DNA from: Oscillospiraceae bacterium
GTDB lineage: Bacteria; Bacillota; Clostridia; Oscillospirales; Oscillospiraceae
Assembly (NCBI GenBank): GCA_902802215.1
Contig: CADCLH010000001.1
Coordinates: 17,327 to 80,142, forward strand
Length of the DNA stretch: 62,816 bases
Direction: 5' to 3'
Shown: positions 35,107 through 43,283 of the stretch, piece by piece
Numbering within the stretch: position 1 is the stretch's first letter
Layout of the letters: every line of letters begins with the position of its first letter
Position numbers and translations under genes: made by a program
Notes under the pieces: model-generated
Database searches by the model: none
Seen by the model: the letters and a program-made list of their open reading frames with translations, nothing else
Told to the model about the DNA's origin: nothing

Positions 35107-37167
35107 ATGAATCCGAAATATGAGCCTCTATTTACTCCGTTCAAAATCGGTGAAGTAGAGATCCCGAACCGCATCGTGCAGTGCTCCATGGGCGGCACCA
35201 CCCTGTTCGGCTGGCTGGAGCCCTCTCACTTCGACCTTGAAGCCGCCGACTTCCTGCTCAAGAGAGCCAAGGACGGCGTGGGCCTCGTTCTCCCCGGCAT
35301 GCAGGTCATCCGCGACACCATGGGCAGAAAGTGGCTCGACTCCAACCGTCAGATGTACCGTGTGCTCAAGCCCTATATGGACGAGTACCACAAGACCGGC
35401 GGCAAGCTCTTCATCCAGCTGGCGGGCGGCTTCGGCCGTTCCATGGCCGTCACTCCGTGGATGGCCGCGCTGGCGAGAAACGACCTGCTCAACAAGCTGG
35501 CCAGCCCCGTCGTCGACGTGCAGTACGCCTGCGCCTCCGCCTCCGCCACCCCCAACCGCTGGGCCGACAACCTCAACTCCCGTCCCTTCACCATTGAGGA
35601 GATCCAGGAGATGGTGTGGCACTTCGGCGCCACCGCCAAGAAGCTGCGCGAGGCCGGCATCGACGGCGTTGAGATCCACGCCGTCCACGAGGGCTACAAC
35701 CTCGACCAGTTCGCCATCGCGAACATGAACTTCCGTACCGACCAGTACGGCGGCAGCCTGGAGAACCGTCTGCGCTTCGCCACCGAGATCGTTCAGGAGA
35801 TCCACAAGCAGGCCGGCGACGACTTCCCCGTCTCCCTGCGTTACTCCGTCCGCTCCTGCACCAAGGGCTGGCGCAAGGGCGCCATGCCTTACGAGGAGTT
35901 CGAGGAGTTCGGCCGCGACATGGCCGAGTCCGAGAAGGCCGTCAAGATCCTGCAGGATGCCGGCTACGCCTTCCTCAACTGCGACAACGGCACCTACGAC
36001 GCCTGGTACTGGGCTCATCCGCCTCAGTACATGCCCGACAACTGCAACCTCGCCGACGTCGAGCACATCCGTCAGTTCATCGATATCCCCGTCGCCTGCG
36101 CCGGCCGTATGGAGCCGCTCAAGGCCGCCGAGGAGATCGGCGCCGGCCGTCTGGACGCCGTCGCCATCGCCCGTCAGAACCTGGTCGACGAGCACTGGGT
36201 CACCAAGATCAAAGAGGGCCGCGAGGACGAGATCCGTCCCTGCATCCGCTGCCACAACGGCTGCTTCAACTTCTCCAAGGCCAACGGCACCGAGAACATG
36301 CAGGCTCTGGGCGACTCCCTCCACCTCGCCCGCTGCGCCCTGAACCCGCCCACCATGCAGCACAACCGCTACAAGATCGTCCCGACCAAGAACCCCAAGA
36401 AGGTCGCGATCATCGGCGGCGGCATCGGCGGCATGGAGTGCGCGCTCGTGCTGAAAAAGCGCGGCCACAACCCCGTCATCTTCGAGAAGGAGGACAAGCT
36501 CGGCGGTCTGTTCCTCACCGCCTCCGCCATGACCTTCAAGGAGAACGACAAGAAGCTCGTCGAGTGGTATCTCAGAGAGATCGCCAAGGCCGGCATCGAG
36601 GTCCGCTTCAATACCGAGGTCAACGATCTGGGCACCATCCGCCGCGGCTTCGACGAGATCATCGTCTGCACCGGCTCCGTTCCCAGAACCATGCCCAACA
36701 TCAAGGGCTTCGACAAGACCCACTCCTTCCGTGAACTCCTGCGCGAGAAGAGCGTCGAGGGCGACAAGATCGTCTTCCTGGGCGGCGGTCAGTCCTCCTG
36801 CGAGGCGGCCTACGACCTGGTCCTGGCCGGCAAGCACCCCGTCATCGTCGAGTACGGCAACGACCTTGTCGCGGCTCAGGCCACCTGCCTTGCCAACACC
36901 TCCTTCCTGCGCGACGCCATGGAGTACCACAAGGTCCCCGTGTACCTGCACTCCACCATCACCGAGATCGGCGACGGCTACTGCATCATCAAGACGCCCG
37001 ACGAGACCTTCCGCTGCGACTGCGATGCCGTCATCAATGGCATCGGCTTCGTCCCGGCTCCCGTCGGCAACAAGGGCGCTCATGTCCACCGTGTCGGCGA
37101 TTGCGTTGCCATCGGCAACCTGCGCACCGTCATCTGGCGTGCCTGGGACGTCTGCATGAGAATCTAG
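35107..37167 (+). CDS. Old Yellow Enzyme-type flavin/Fe-S NADH oxidoreductase
   Basis: The 686-residue protein has the three-part layout of 2,4-dienoyl-CoA reductase, enoate reductase and BaiCD/BaiH. An FMN TIM barrel fills residues 1-370, with HAVHEGYNLDQF and RTDQYGGSLENR. A 4Fe-4S motif follows, with Cys at about 379, 382, 386 and 410 (CIRCHNGC ... ARC). The C-terminal FAD/NAD(P)H domain starts VAIIGGGIGGMECAL and includes FLGGGQSSCEAAYDL. Reduction of an activated C=C bond in an anaerobic pathway is likely, with the substrate unknown. The start has AAAGGAG. Codon bias is strong, suggesting high expression. Confidence 0.9.
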   Translation: MNPKYEPLFTPFKIGEVEIPNRIVQCSMGGTTLFGWLEPSHFDLEAADFLLKRAKDGVGLVLPGMQVIRDTMGRKWLDSNRQMYRVLKPYMDEYHKTGGKLFIQLAGGFGRSMAVTPWMAALARNDLLNKLASPVVDVQYACASASATPNRWADNLNSRPFTIEEIQEMVWHFGATAKKLREAGIDGVEIHAVHEGYNLDQFAIANMNFRTDQYGGSLENRLRFATEIVQEIHKQAGDDFPVSLRYSVRSCTKGWRKGAMPYEEFEEFGRDMAESEKAVKILQDAGYAFLNCDNGTYDAWYWAHPPQYMPDNCNLADVEHIRQFIDIPVACAGRMEPLKAAEEIGAGRLDAVAIARQNLVDEHWVTKIKEGREDEIRPCIRCHNGCFNFSKANGTENMQALGDSLHLARCALNPPTMQHNRYKIVPTKNPKKVAIIGGGIGGMECALVLKKRGHNPVIFEKEDKLGGLFLTASAMTFKENDKKLVEWYLREIAKAGIEVRFNTEVNDLGTIRRGFDEIIVCTGSVPRTMPNIKGFDKTHSFRELLREKSVEGDKIVFLGGGQSSCEAAYDLVLAGKHPVIVEYGNDLVAAQATCLANTSFLRDAMEYHKVPVYLHSTITEIGDGYCIIKTPDETFRCDCDAVINGIGFVPAPVGNKGAHVHRVGDCVAIGNLRTVIWRAWDVCMRI

Positions 37168-37193
37168 TCCCCAAACAGTTCACGGCAAAAAAG

Positions 37194-37224
37194 AATCCCC
37201 TCGGTTTTCCGAGGGGATTTTTTT
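37194..37224. terminator. Bidirectional terminator after the flavin reductase gene
   Basis: A perfect 11-bp stem (37194-37204 with 37209-37219), a TTTT loop and a T-run; the A-run on the other side serves the convergent Rrf2 gene. Confidence 0.85.
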
Positions 37225-37233
37225 GCGAAAGCG

Positions 37234-37644
37234 TCAGGATCCGGTCTGCATCAGATCGGCGAGCGTCTTGCTGTCGAGAAAGTCGTTGACGCGCCGGTTC
37301 AGCTCCTGCCAGAGAGCGAGCGTCCGGCAGTCGGCGCTGCGGGGGCAGGGAGCCGCGCTGCACTCCAGACAGCTCACGGGGGCAAGGTCGCCCTCGGTCT
37401 GCCGCAGGATCTCGCCGATCGGATACTCCGACGGATCGCGGGTCAGCCGGTAGCCGCCGCCCTTGCCGCGCAGGCCCTCCACCAGACCGCCGTCCACCAG
37501 CAGCGGGAGGATACGCTCCAGATACTTCAGGGAGATCTCCTGCCGCTTCGCGACCTCGCGCATCGCCAGATACCCGCCGTTGGCATGCTCTGCCAGATCT
37601 ACCATAACACGCAGGGCATACCGCCCCTTTGTGGAAATCATCAT
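37234..37644 (-). CDS. Rrf2-family transcriptional regulator with four-Cys motif
   Basis: The 136-residue protein has the winged-helix Rrf2 fold (MMISTKGRYALRVMVDLAEHA, YLERILPLLVDGGLVEGLRGKGGGYRL). Cysteines at 92, 95, 100 and 106 follow in the C-terminal loop. IscR and NsrR bind an Fe-S cluster with cysteines in the corresponding loop, whereas CymR lacks them. An iron-sulfur, redox or nitric-oxide sensing role is therefore inferred. The spacing (C-x2-C-x4-C-x5-C) is not identical to IscR. No iscS/iscU neighbour is present. Confidence 0.88.
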   Translation of the reverse strand: MMISTKGRYALRVMVDLAEHANGGYLAMREVAKRQEISLKYLERILPLLVDGGLVEGLRGKGGGYRLTRDPSEYPIGEILRQTEGDLAPVSCLECSAAPCPRSADCRTLALWQELNRRVNDFLDSKTLADLMQTGS

Positions 37645-37684
37645 CTTACCCTTCTCCCTTCATCGTATTATTTATGATAAAAAT

Positions 37685-37714
37685 ACTATACCACAACAGT
37701 AGGGGATAAGTCAA
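37685..37714 (-). promoter_or_regulatory. Predicted promoter of the Rrf2 gene
   Basis: On the minus strand TTGACT (37714-37709) and TATAGT (37690-37685) are spaced by 18 bp. Confidence 0.6.
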
Positions 37715-37740
37715 TTATTGGAAATTTTGAACTAATTAAA

Positions 37741-37775
37741 ACCGGACGGGCAGAGTTGTTCTCTGTCCGCCCGGT
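37741..37775 (-). terminator. Terminator of the CapD-like gene
   Basis: A 15-bp stem with one mismatch and one G-U pair (37741-37755 with 37761-37775) is followed on the minus strand by a T-rich run. Confidence 0.75.
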
Positions 37776-37788
37776 GAGCGGGCTGCTG

Positions 37789-39684
37789 TCAGACGGGAAC
37801 GGGTTCCTCTTCACGGGAGATTGGGATCTCCGCGTACATGGAGTCCTGCGGCTCCTGAATGAGCGAGAGCATGCACGCGCGGACCTCCGGCGGTTCCGCT
37901 TCCAGAACGGAGCGGAGCCGTTCCATTTTCTCCTCGATCTGCTCGGGCGTGTACTGCACCTGATGGCCTATGTAGATCAGACTGTTGTCCGTCTTTTCCA
38001 GACCCTCGGATTTGAGAAGCAACTCCTCATACAGCTTTTCGCCCGGCCGGAGACCGGTATAGACGATCTTGATATCGACGTCCGGCTCGAACCCGGACAG
38101 GCGGATCATCTTGCGCGCCATGTCGTCGATGCGCACGGGAGCGCCCATATCCAGAACGAACACCTCGCCGCCCCTGGCATAGGCGCCCGCCTGAAGGATC
38201 AGAGAGACCGCTTCGGGAATGGTCATAAAGAAGCGCGTCACACGCTTGTCCGTCACGGTGACCGGACCGCCCTCGGCAATCTGCTTTTTGAACAGAGGGA
38301 TGACGCTGCCGTTGCTGCCCAGCACGTTGCCGAAGCGGACGGCGATATAGTTTGTCTCGCCGCGGCCGTTCATGGACTGGACGATCATCTCGCACAGGCG
38401 CTTGGACGCGCCCATGACGTTCGTCGGGTTGACGGCCTTGTCGGTGGAGATCAGAATAAAGAGCTCCGTGCCGAAGTCGCAGGCGGCTTTTGCAACCTTG
38501 TATGTGCCGAAGACGTTGTTCTTGATGGACTCCGCCGGGCTGTCCTCCATCAGCGGGACGTGCTTGTGCGCCGCCGCATGGCAGACCACAGCGGGCCGAT
38601 AGCGCTCGAAAATGCTGCGGACGCGCTGCTCGTCGCGTACCGAGCCGATCAGCACGAGCAGATCGAGCTCGGGGTGCGTGCGCCTGAGCTCCATCTGGAT
38701 GTCGTAGGCGTTGTTTTCATAGATGTCGAAGATGATGAGCTTCCCGGGACGAAGCGCCGCAAGCTGACGGCAGAGCTCGCTGCCGATCGAGCCGCCGCCT
38801 CCGGTGACAAGAACGGTTTTCCCCTCGACCTTCGGGGCCATGGCGGAATTGTCCGTGTTGACCTGCGTGCGTCCGAGAAGGTCTTCGATGCTGACGCTCC
38901 GAACCTGTTGGAGCGTGACCTCGCCGTTGGCGAGCTGGCTGAGCGTGGGCAGGGTCTTGATGATGACGCCGCTGCCGCTGCAAATCTCAAGGATCTCGTT
39001 GCGGACCGGGAGAGAGGCGGAGGGAATGCAGAAAATGACTTCCTCCACGTCGTATTTCCGGATGGCCTCCGGAATTGCTCCGCGTCCGCCGACGACCCGG
39101 ACGCCGCGGATGCGGGTACCCAGCTTGGCGGGATCGTCGTCGATGAGGCAGACGGCCTTGTTGCGGGAGGCGGGGTTCTCGTCAAATTCACGGATCGCCA
39201 TGGCGCCCGCCGTGCCCGCGCCGATGACCATGGTGCGCTTGCGGACGATGTGCCGGCTGCGGGCGTGGAGATCGTAGCTCGCGCGGCGGTAGAGAAAACG
39301 GGAAAACGAAACGCAGACGAACAGGATCAGCGCGTAGACGACCGGAAAGCTCCTGGGCAGCTTATATTTGAACACCGTCGCGAGCACATAATAGAAAACC
39401 GAGGAGGACGCGCAGGCGAATCCGATGTTCAGCAGCTCGCGCTCACCGGCGTACTCCCAGCGGCTGCTGTAGAGATTGAAGAAGCGGAAGACGAGCAGGG
39501 CGATCAGCGTGGCGGGCAGCGCGCAGAATCGCAGCGTGGCAAAGAAGCCGAGCGCCCGGGCGATGCCGGTCTCAAACTCCACACGCAGCAAGACCGCGGC
39601 CAGCGCCGAAAGATTGAGAAGAACGACATCTATCAGAATCAGAAGCAGGCTTTTCAGCCACTTCCTGTTTTTGTTGTTGTCCAT
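37789..39684 (-). CDS. CapD/FlaA1-like membrane nucleoside-diphosphate-sugar dehydratase
   Basis: The 631-residue protein has about four N-terminal membrane helices (residues 8-125) and a CoA-binding-like Rossmann domain (MVIGAGTAGAMAIREF). The C-terminal SDR domain has NAD-binding VTGGGGSIGSELCRQ, HAAAHKHVPLMEDSP and ISTDKAVNPTNVMGASKR (here the catalytic YxxxK is replaced by MxxxK). These features define the long UDP-GlcNAc 4,6-dehydratase family (PglF, WbpM, CapD), which starts diacetamido- or deoxysugar synthesis for glycans. ATG 39684 follows GGAGG; the upstream extension to 39897 is non-conserved. Confidence 0.9.
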   Translation of the reverse strand: MDNNKNRKWLKSLLLILIDVVLLNLSALAAVLLRVEFETGIARALGFFATLRFCALPATLIALLVFRFFNLYSSRWEYAGERELLNIGFACASSSVFYYVLATVFKYKLPRSFPVVYALILFVCVSFSRFLYRRASYDLHARSRHIVRKRTMVIGAGTAGAMAIREFDENPASRNKAVCLIDDDPAKLGTRIRGVRVVGGRGAIPEAIRKYDVEEVIFCIPSASLPVRNEILEICSGSGVIIKTLPTLSQLANGEVTLQQVRSVSIEDLLGRTQVNTDNSAMAPKVEGKTVLVTGGGGSIGSELCRQLAALRPGKLIIFDIYENNAYDIQMELRRTHPELDLLVLIGSVRDEQRVRSIFERYRPAVVCHAAAHKHVPLMEDSPAESIKNNVFGTYKVAKAACDFGTELFILISTDKAVNPTNVMGASKRLCEMIVQSMNGRGETNYIAVRFGNVLGSNGSVIPLFKKQIAEGGPVTVTDKRVTRFFMTIPEAVSLILQAGAYARGGEVFVLDMGAPVRIDDMARKMIRLSGFEPDVDIKIVYTGLRPGEKLYEELLLKSEGLEKTDNSLIYIGHQVQYTPEQIEEKMERLRSVLEAEPPEVRACMLSLIQEPQDSMYAEIPISREEEPVPV

Positions 39685-39891
39685 GGAGGCCTCCAGACGG
39701 AAAAACGCTGCATATCGTGCCGGAAAAGCGCAGGAAGCAGCCGGAATCGGAATACTGCATGCGCTCACAATCGATTTACAGTATATCAGAAGGAATGACA
39801 AAATGCAAGAAAGCCTTTCCGGGAGCCGCCCGGCAAAAAAGAATCGCTCTCCCGGCTCAGGAAAGGATTTGGCAAAACCTGAAAAAAGGGC

Positions 39892-39920
39892 TTGCATTTT
39901 ATCCTGCGGTGTGCTAATAT
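39892..39920 (+). promoter_or_regulatory. Predicted promoter of tRNA-Pro
   Basis: TTGCAT (39892-39897) and TAATAT (39915-39920), 17-bp spacer, lie 18 bp upstream of the tRNA. Confidence 0.55.
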
Positions 39921-39937
39921 AATCGAGCGCAAGAGAT

Positions 39938-40013
39938 CCGGGTGTAGCGCAGTTGGTAGCGTGCTTGAATGGGGTTCAAGAGGCCGGAAGTTCGAATCTT
40001 CTCACTCGGACCA
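39938..40013 (+). tRNA. tRNA-Pro(GGG)
   Basis: The 76-nt sequence folds as a full cloverleaf with encoded CCA. The acceptor stem begins C1-G72, which is diagnostic of bacterial tRNA-Pro. The D stem is GCGC/GCGT, and the anticodon stem CTTGA/TCAAG holds the loop ATGGGGT (anticodon GGG). The T arm is GGAAG-TTCGAAT-CTTCT. An integrase gene begins 57 bp past the 3' end, so this is probably the attachment site of the adjoining element. Confidence 0.93.
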
Positions 40014-40014
40014 A

Positions 40015-40048
40015 AAATCCTCAATTTCGTAAGAAATTGGGGATTTTT
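40015..40048. terminator. Terminator shared by tRNA-Pro and the integrase gene
   Basis: The stem 40015-40028 with 40033-40046 has one wobble pair and flanking T/A runs on both sides. Confidence 0.8.
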
Positions 40049-40069
40049 TCTGCCCATTTGTGCTCCCCG

Positions 40070-41224
40070 TTATGGCCTGACTGGAATCTGACTGGAATGC
40101 GGTTTTTTAGAGCAAAACGCCTGGTCGAACACATCCACCGCTTTTTGCTTGACCGGAGACTGCACATGCAGGTAGTGCTGCGTCATATCCAGGTCCGCAT
40201 GACCGACCATGCTCTGGATCGTCGCCAGGTCGACTCCCAGCGCCTGCATCTGGCTGACATAGGTGTGGCGGCAGGAATGAGGCGTCAGCTCGCGCACGCC
40301 CTCGACGGCGCGCACATACTCCTTGAATTTGTCCCGGTAGTGCTTGGGGTCGAAGGGCTGCTCTCTGTTCGGAGACTGGAAGATGTACTTGTCCTCGGTG
40401 TTGCGAAGCCTGACAACCATGCTGCGAAGCCCCTGGGGGACCGGCACGTCCCGCCTGCTGTCTCTGGATTTCGGTTCCCCGATCTCAACACGCCCGCCCA
40501 CAGTTTTTACCGCCTGACGGATATGGATCACAGAACCGTCCGGTTCGATCAGTCTCGGCTCCAGTGCCAGAAGCTCCTGCATACGGATACCCGTGCCGAG
40601 CATCAGACGGATGCTGTCGCCAAGCTTGTCATGCGGAAGCTCCTGCATTAACAGCGTGACTTCCTCGGCGGTGAACGCTTCCTTTGCACCCATCGGCTTG
40701 CTGGCGCGCATCTTCTCAGCACAGGCAACGGGATTGCGGTTAATGAGCTCGTTTGCCTCAGCCTTTTTCATGATCTGGAACAGCATCCCGCGCGCTTTGG
40801 CAACATAGCTGTCGGACTTGCCCTCTTTTCGGAAAGCCCGAAGCACATCCTCAATATCCATAGCCTTAATGGTGTTGAGCGGCTTGTCTCCCAACTGCTC
40901 CTTCAGCTTGACAAGCGTATATTTGTAGCTGTGCTGCGTTGATCTGGATATGTTGTCCTTGTGGCCCTCGAACCATGTATCAGCCCATTCGGAAAACAGG
41001 ATCGTCGGCTGAATACTCGGCTTGTCATCCACGGAGATAAGCCCGTCTGCCAGTTTTTGCTTGAAGTCTCGCATCTTCTCCAGCGCTTCCCTTCGGGTTC
41101 TGCCGTAAAAGGATTTGCGTCTCCTGCGTCCATCCTTCTGAAACCCGATCATGACCGTGCATTCCCAGCGGCCATCTTTTCTTTTGGTTATATTTCCTTC
41201 GCCGTGACAGCGTTTCTTTGACAA
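40070..41224 (-). CDS. int: Tyrosine recombinase/integrase
   Basis: The 384-residue protein has an Arm-binding N terminus (GEGNITKRKDGRWECTV), a SAM-like core-binding domain (about residues 70-170) and the catalytic domain. Arg is in GTGIRMQELLAL, HxxR in HSCRHTYVSQ, and His/Tyr in VGHADLDMTQHYLH. This is the Tn916/phage-type integrase class. The start is TTG at 41224 with AAAGGAG 5 bp upstream. It is transcribed towards tRNA-Pro, as is common for tRNA-targeted elements. Confidence 0.93.
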   Translation of the reverse strand: MSKKRCHGEGNITKRKDGRWECTVMIGFQKDGRRRRKSFYGRTRREALEKMRDFKQKLADGLISVDDKPSIQPTILFSEWADTWFEGHKDNISRSTQHSYKYTLVKLKEQLGDKPLNTIKAMDIEDVLRAFRKEGKSDSYVAKARGMLFQIMKKAEANELINRNPVACAEKMRASKPMGAKEAFTAEEVTLLMQELPHDKLGDSIRLMLGTGIRMQELLALEPRLIEPDGSVIHIRQAVKTVGGRVEIGEPKSRDSRRDVPVPQGLRSMVVRLRNTEDKYIFQSPNREQPFDPKHYRDKFKEYVRAVEGVRELTPHSCRHTYVSQMQALGVDLATIQSMVGHADLDMTQHYLHVQSPVKQKAVDVFDQAFCSKKPHSSQIPVRP

Positions 41225-41346
41225 TTTAACTCCTTTCCTCAGACATTGTGTTTTTCCTGAGTCTATTGTTTACATAACTTTCTTGATTTTTCAAGTGCTT
41301 TTTTGAAAAAATTCCAGTCGGGCAAAAACCCGGCTGGATTTCTTTC

Positions 41347-41538
41347 TTATTCGAGCTGATCGTCCATCCATTGCAGCAGCTTTTCCTTGGGGACAACAAG
41401 CCGGCGTCCGATGTGAATGGTCGGGAATCCCTCGCTGTGCATCAGGGTATAGGCTGAATTTCTCGCAACTCCGAGGATTTCAGCGACCTGGTTGGCGTTC
41501 AGGCTAAAGGGCATCTTTTCAATATCAGCTTTCGTCAA
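41347..41538 (-). CDS. Excisionase-like helix-turn-helix protein
   Basis: The 63-residue protein has a MerR/excisionase-type winged helix (FSLNANQVAEILGVARNSAYTLMHSEGFPTIHIGRRLVVPKEKLLQWM), the standard DNA-binding fold of Xis-type proteins beside integrases. TTG 41538 is preferred because GGAG lies 7 bp upstream. The ATG at 41544 would have only about 1 bp of spacing. The start overlaps the relaxase end. Confidence 0.85.
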   Translation of the reverse strand: MTKADIEKMPFSLNANQVAEILGVARNSAYTLMHSEGFPTIHIGRRLVVPKEKLLQWMDDQLE

Positions 41539-42514
41539 TGGCATTCTCCTTTCCGGTTATGGATTTGCCGGAGTAGCGGAACACGATCTCCGGCGGGATT
41601 TTCTGGAGCGTGCGCTCCAGCTCTATATAATCGGATTTGAGCCGGGCTTCCGCCATGCGGCGCTGCATTTCGCCGCTGTCAGCCTCCTTCAGATTTTGCT
41701 TCAAATCCGCGTTTTCTGCTTTCAGGCTGCGGATCGCCTGATCGTACTGCTTCGTCTTTGTGAGAAATCTGCCCATCTCCGGGAAGAATTTACGAAGCAG
41801 ACGATCCAGCTCCGCAGCGTTCCTTCTGGCGTTCAGAGCGTTCGTATCGGAGAGAAGTTCGAGGATCGCTTTCGCCTGCTTGTTCAGATTCGCCGCCTGC
41901 TTGAAAACGCGCGGCGGGATATGCTCGCGCCCGGTCTTGCTGGCGCTCTCCCCGCGCTCCAGCTCCGGGTATTTGCTGACCATGTGCTGCCAATAGCGAT
42001 CCTGCCACGCAGTCAGACTTTTCCGATTGCCGACAATGTCCTTTGCCGAGAGCCGTCCGTCCTTTGTGATCGGGACGAAAGAGACGTGCATGTGCGGCGT
42101 CTTTTCGTCCATGTGGACCACGGCGGAGATCAACCGATCCTCGCCCAGTTCGTCTTTCAGAAAATCAACCGCATGCTGGAAGAAAGCGCGAATCTCCTTT
42201 TCACTCTTACCCTCGAAAAATTCCGGGCTTGCGGTGATCAAGGTCTCCACGATACGCACACTGTCGCTGCGCACCCTGGGGCAGTTGTACCGCTTGATCA
42301 GCGCCTCCGACATTTTTCGGTATTTGTCTGTCGGCTCAATAATATGAAAATTGTACTTGCTGCGGCTCAGGTCAATGTCGGGATTGCTGGCGTATTTCTC
42401 TTTCGTCCGCTCGTTGTGGGCTTCAATTCTGCCAATCTCCGGCCCCTTGTATTTCGCAAAGCGCAGAATGGCATATTGGGCGTTATCCGTCAGCGGCCAC
42501 CTCTTTTCTGCCAC
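41525..42514 (-). CDS. mobV: MobV-family relaxase (Pre/Mob)
   Basis: MobV relaxases nick oriT and lead single-strand transfer of mobilizable plasmids and elements. The 329-residue protein has the three-His metal motif HMDEKTPHMHVSFVPI near residue 135. The N-terminal NDIxxxR-like region reads NFHIIEPTDKYRKMSE, with a long C-terminal coiled coil. No type IV secretion genes are in the window, so the element would need a helper. The start is uncertain: GTG 42514 has no clear ribosome-binding site, and AGAGG at about 42496-42500 points to a non-standard start a few codons later. Confidence 0.85.
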   Translation of the reverse strand: MAEKRWPLTDNAQYAILRFAKYKGPEIGRIEAHNERTKEKYASNPDIDLSRSKYNFHIIEPTDKYRKMSEALIKRYNCPRVRSDSVRIVETLITASPEFFEGKSEKEIRAFFQHAVDFLKDELGEDRLISAVVHMDEKTPHMHVSFVPITKDGRLSAKDIVGNRKSLTAWQDRYWQHMVSKYPELERGESASKTGREHIPPRVFKQAANLNKQAKAILELLSDTNALNARRNAAELDRLLRKFFPEMGRFLTKTKQYDQAIRSLKAENADLKQNLKEADSGEMQRRMAEARLKSDYIELERTLQKIPPEIVFRYSGKSITGKENAIDES

Positions 42515-42708
42515 ACAATGTCATAGCCCAGCACATCGGCAAGCTCCACCACCTCGCGGTAGCGGAGGGATTCACGCCGGAGCTTGTTGGAAAAGTTGGA
42601 GACCGAATCGCTCCAGCCGTAGTCGTCGCAGAGGCGGTCGCATACCTCCTGCATGGTAAAACCGGCGCGGATGATCTGCGCCTTGATCTCATTTTTCGTA
42701 GTGTTCAT
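42490..42708 (-). CDS. Small HTH-like DNA-binding protein
   Basis: The 72-residue protein (MNTTKNEIKAQIIRAGFTMQEVCDRLCDDYGW...) has an XRE-like helix-turn-helix arrangement and a conserved C-terminal VVELADVLGYDIVWQKR. Similar small proteins sit next to relaxase genes in Clostridial mobile elements. A role in copy or transfer control is inferred. AAAGGAG precedes the ATG. The end overlaps the relaxase start. Confidence 0.65.
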   Translation of the reverse strand: MNTTKNEIKAQIIRAGFTMQEVCDRLCDDYGWSDSVSNFSNKLRRESLRYREVVELADVLGYDIVWQKRGGR

Positions 42709-42788
42709 AAAAAACTCCTTTCTCAGATGATTGCATGGAAAAAGCCCGATGGAGACCCTGCTAAGCCTCCGTCGGACTTTCCTGTTTC

Positions 42789-42822
42789 GTGGGCTTTTTC
42801 CTCATTTGGTGAAAAAGCCCAC
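42789..42822. terminator. Hairpins in the parR-to-HTH gap
   Basis: A perfect 12-bp stem (42789-42800 with 42811-42822) has a 10-nt loop. A second imperfect stem (about 42736-42783) lies beside it. They occupy the 206-bp gap and could terminate or attenuate minus-strand transcription from parMR. Confidence 0.5.
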
Positions 42823-42914
42823 CTGTTCGTTTATTCTGTTCAACGTCTGGAACAGCGCCGGATGATGAAGTATCCGCACGATTTCGGATGCAAGTGTGCG
42901 GAAACGTGAATGAC

Positions 42915-43283
42915 TCACAGCCCGTTGATGAAATCCATAGCTGTGTCCAGATCCTGCTCAATCGCCGCCTGATCCGGCGCGGGCGCTGCAAGCTGGGTGT
43001 TCTGGAACAGAACGGCGAGGCTGTTCAGGGAATTGGCCTGAACGCCGCGCTCCACCGTGTCGAGGACCTTTTGCAGAAAAGCGTCCTCCTTCTCCCGCGT
43101 CTCGAGATACGGATCGTCGGCAAGTCGCTTCTCCCGGTCAAAGTAACCGTTGATCGCCGCGATGATCGCGTCGCTGTACGAGCGGTATTTGGACTTGTCC
43201 CGGGCGACCAGATAGCCCCACGCCCTGCGGCCCTCCGGCCTGCTGAGATTGATCCGCAGCGTGGTCTTGAACAGATTGCTCAT
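42915..43283 (-). CDS. Putative ParR-like partition partner
   Basis: The 122-residue protein overlaps the 3' end of the actin-like gene in an ATGA, the order seen for parM-parR. The N terminus (FKTTLRINLSRPEGRRAWGYL... SYSDAIIAAINGYF) fits a ribbon-helix-helix DNA-binding module. The C terminus has a helical acidic tail that could bind filaments. No strong sequence motif proves it, so the assignment rests on synteny and fold-like pattern. Confidence 0.6.
   Translation of the reverse strand: MSNLFKTTLRINLSRPEGRRAWGYLVARDKSKYRSYSDAIIAAINGYFDREKRLADDPYLETREKEDAFLQKVLDTVERGVQANSLNSLAVLFQNTQLAAPAPDQAAIEQDLDTAMDFINGL

Noticed and set aside
35128..37089. A 653-codon open frame on the minus strand opposite the flavin reductase
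   Set aside because: It is a by-product of strong codon bias in the plus-strand gene; its translation is low-complexity Val/Asp/Gly/Leu with no family motif.
42727..42909. A 60-codon plus-strand frame in the parR-to-HTH gap
   Set aside because: It covers the two hairpins, has no ribosome-binding site and no conserved pattern.
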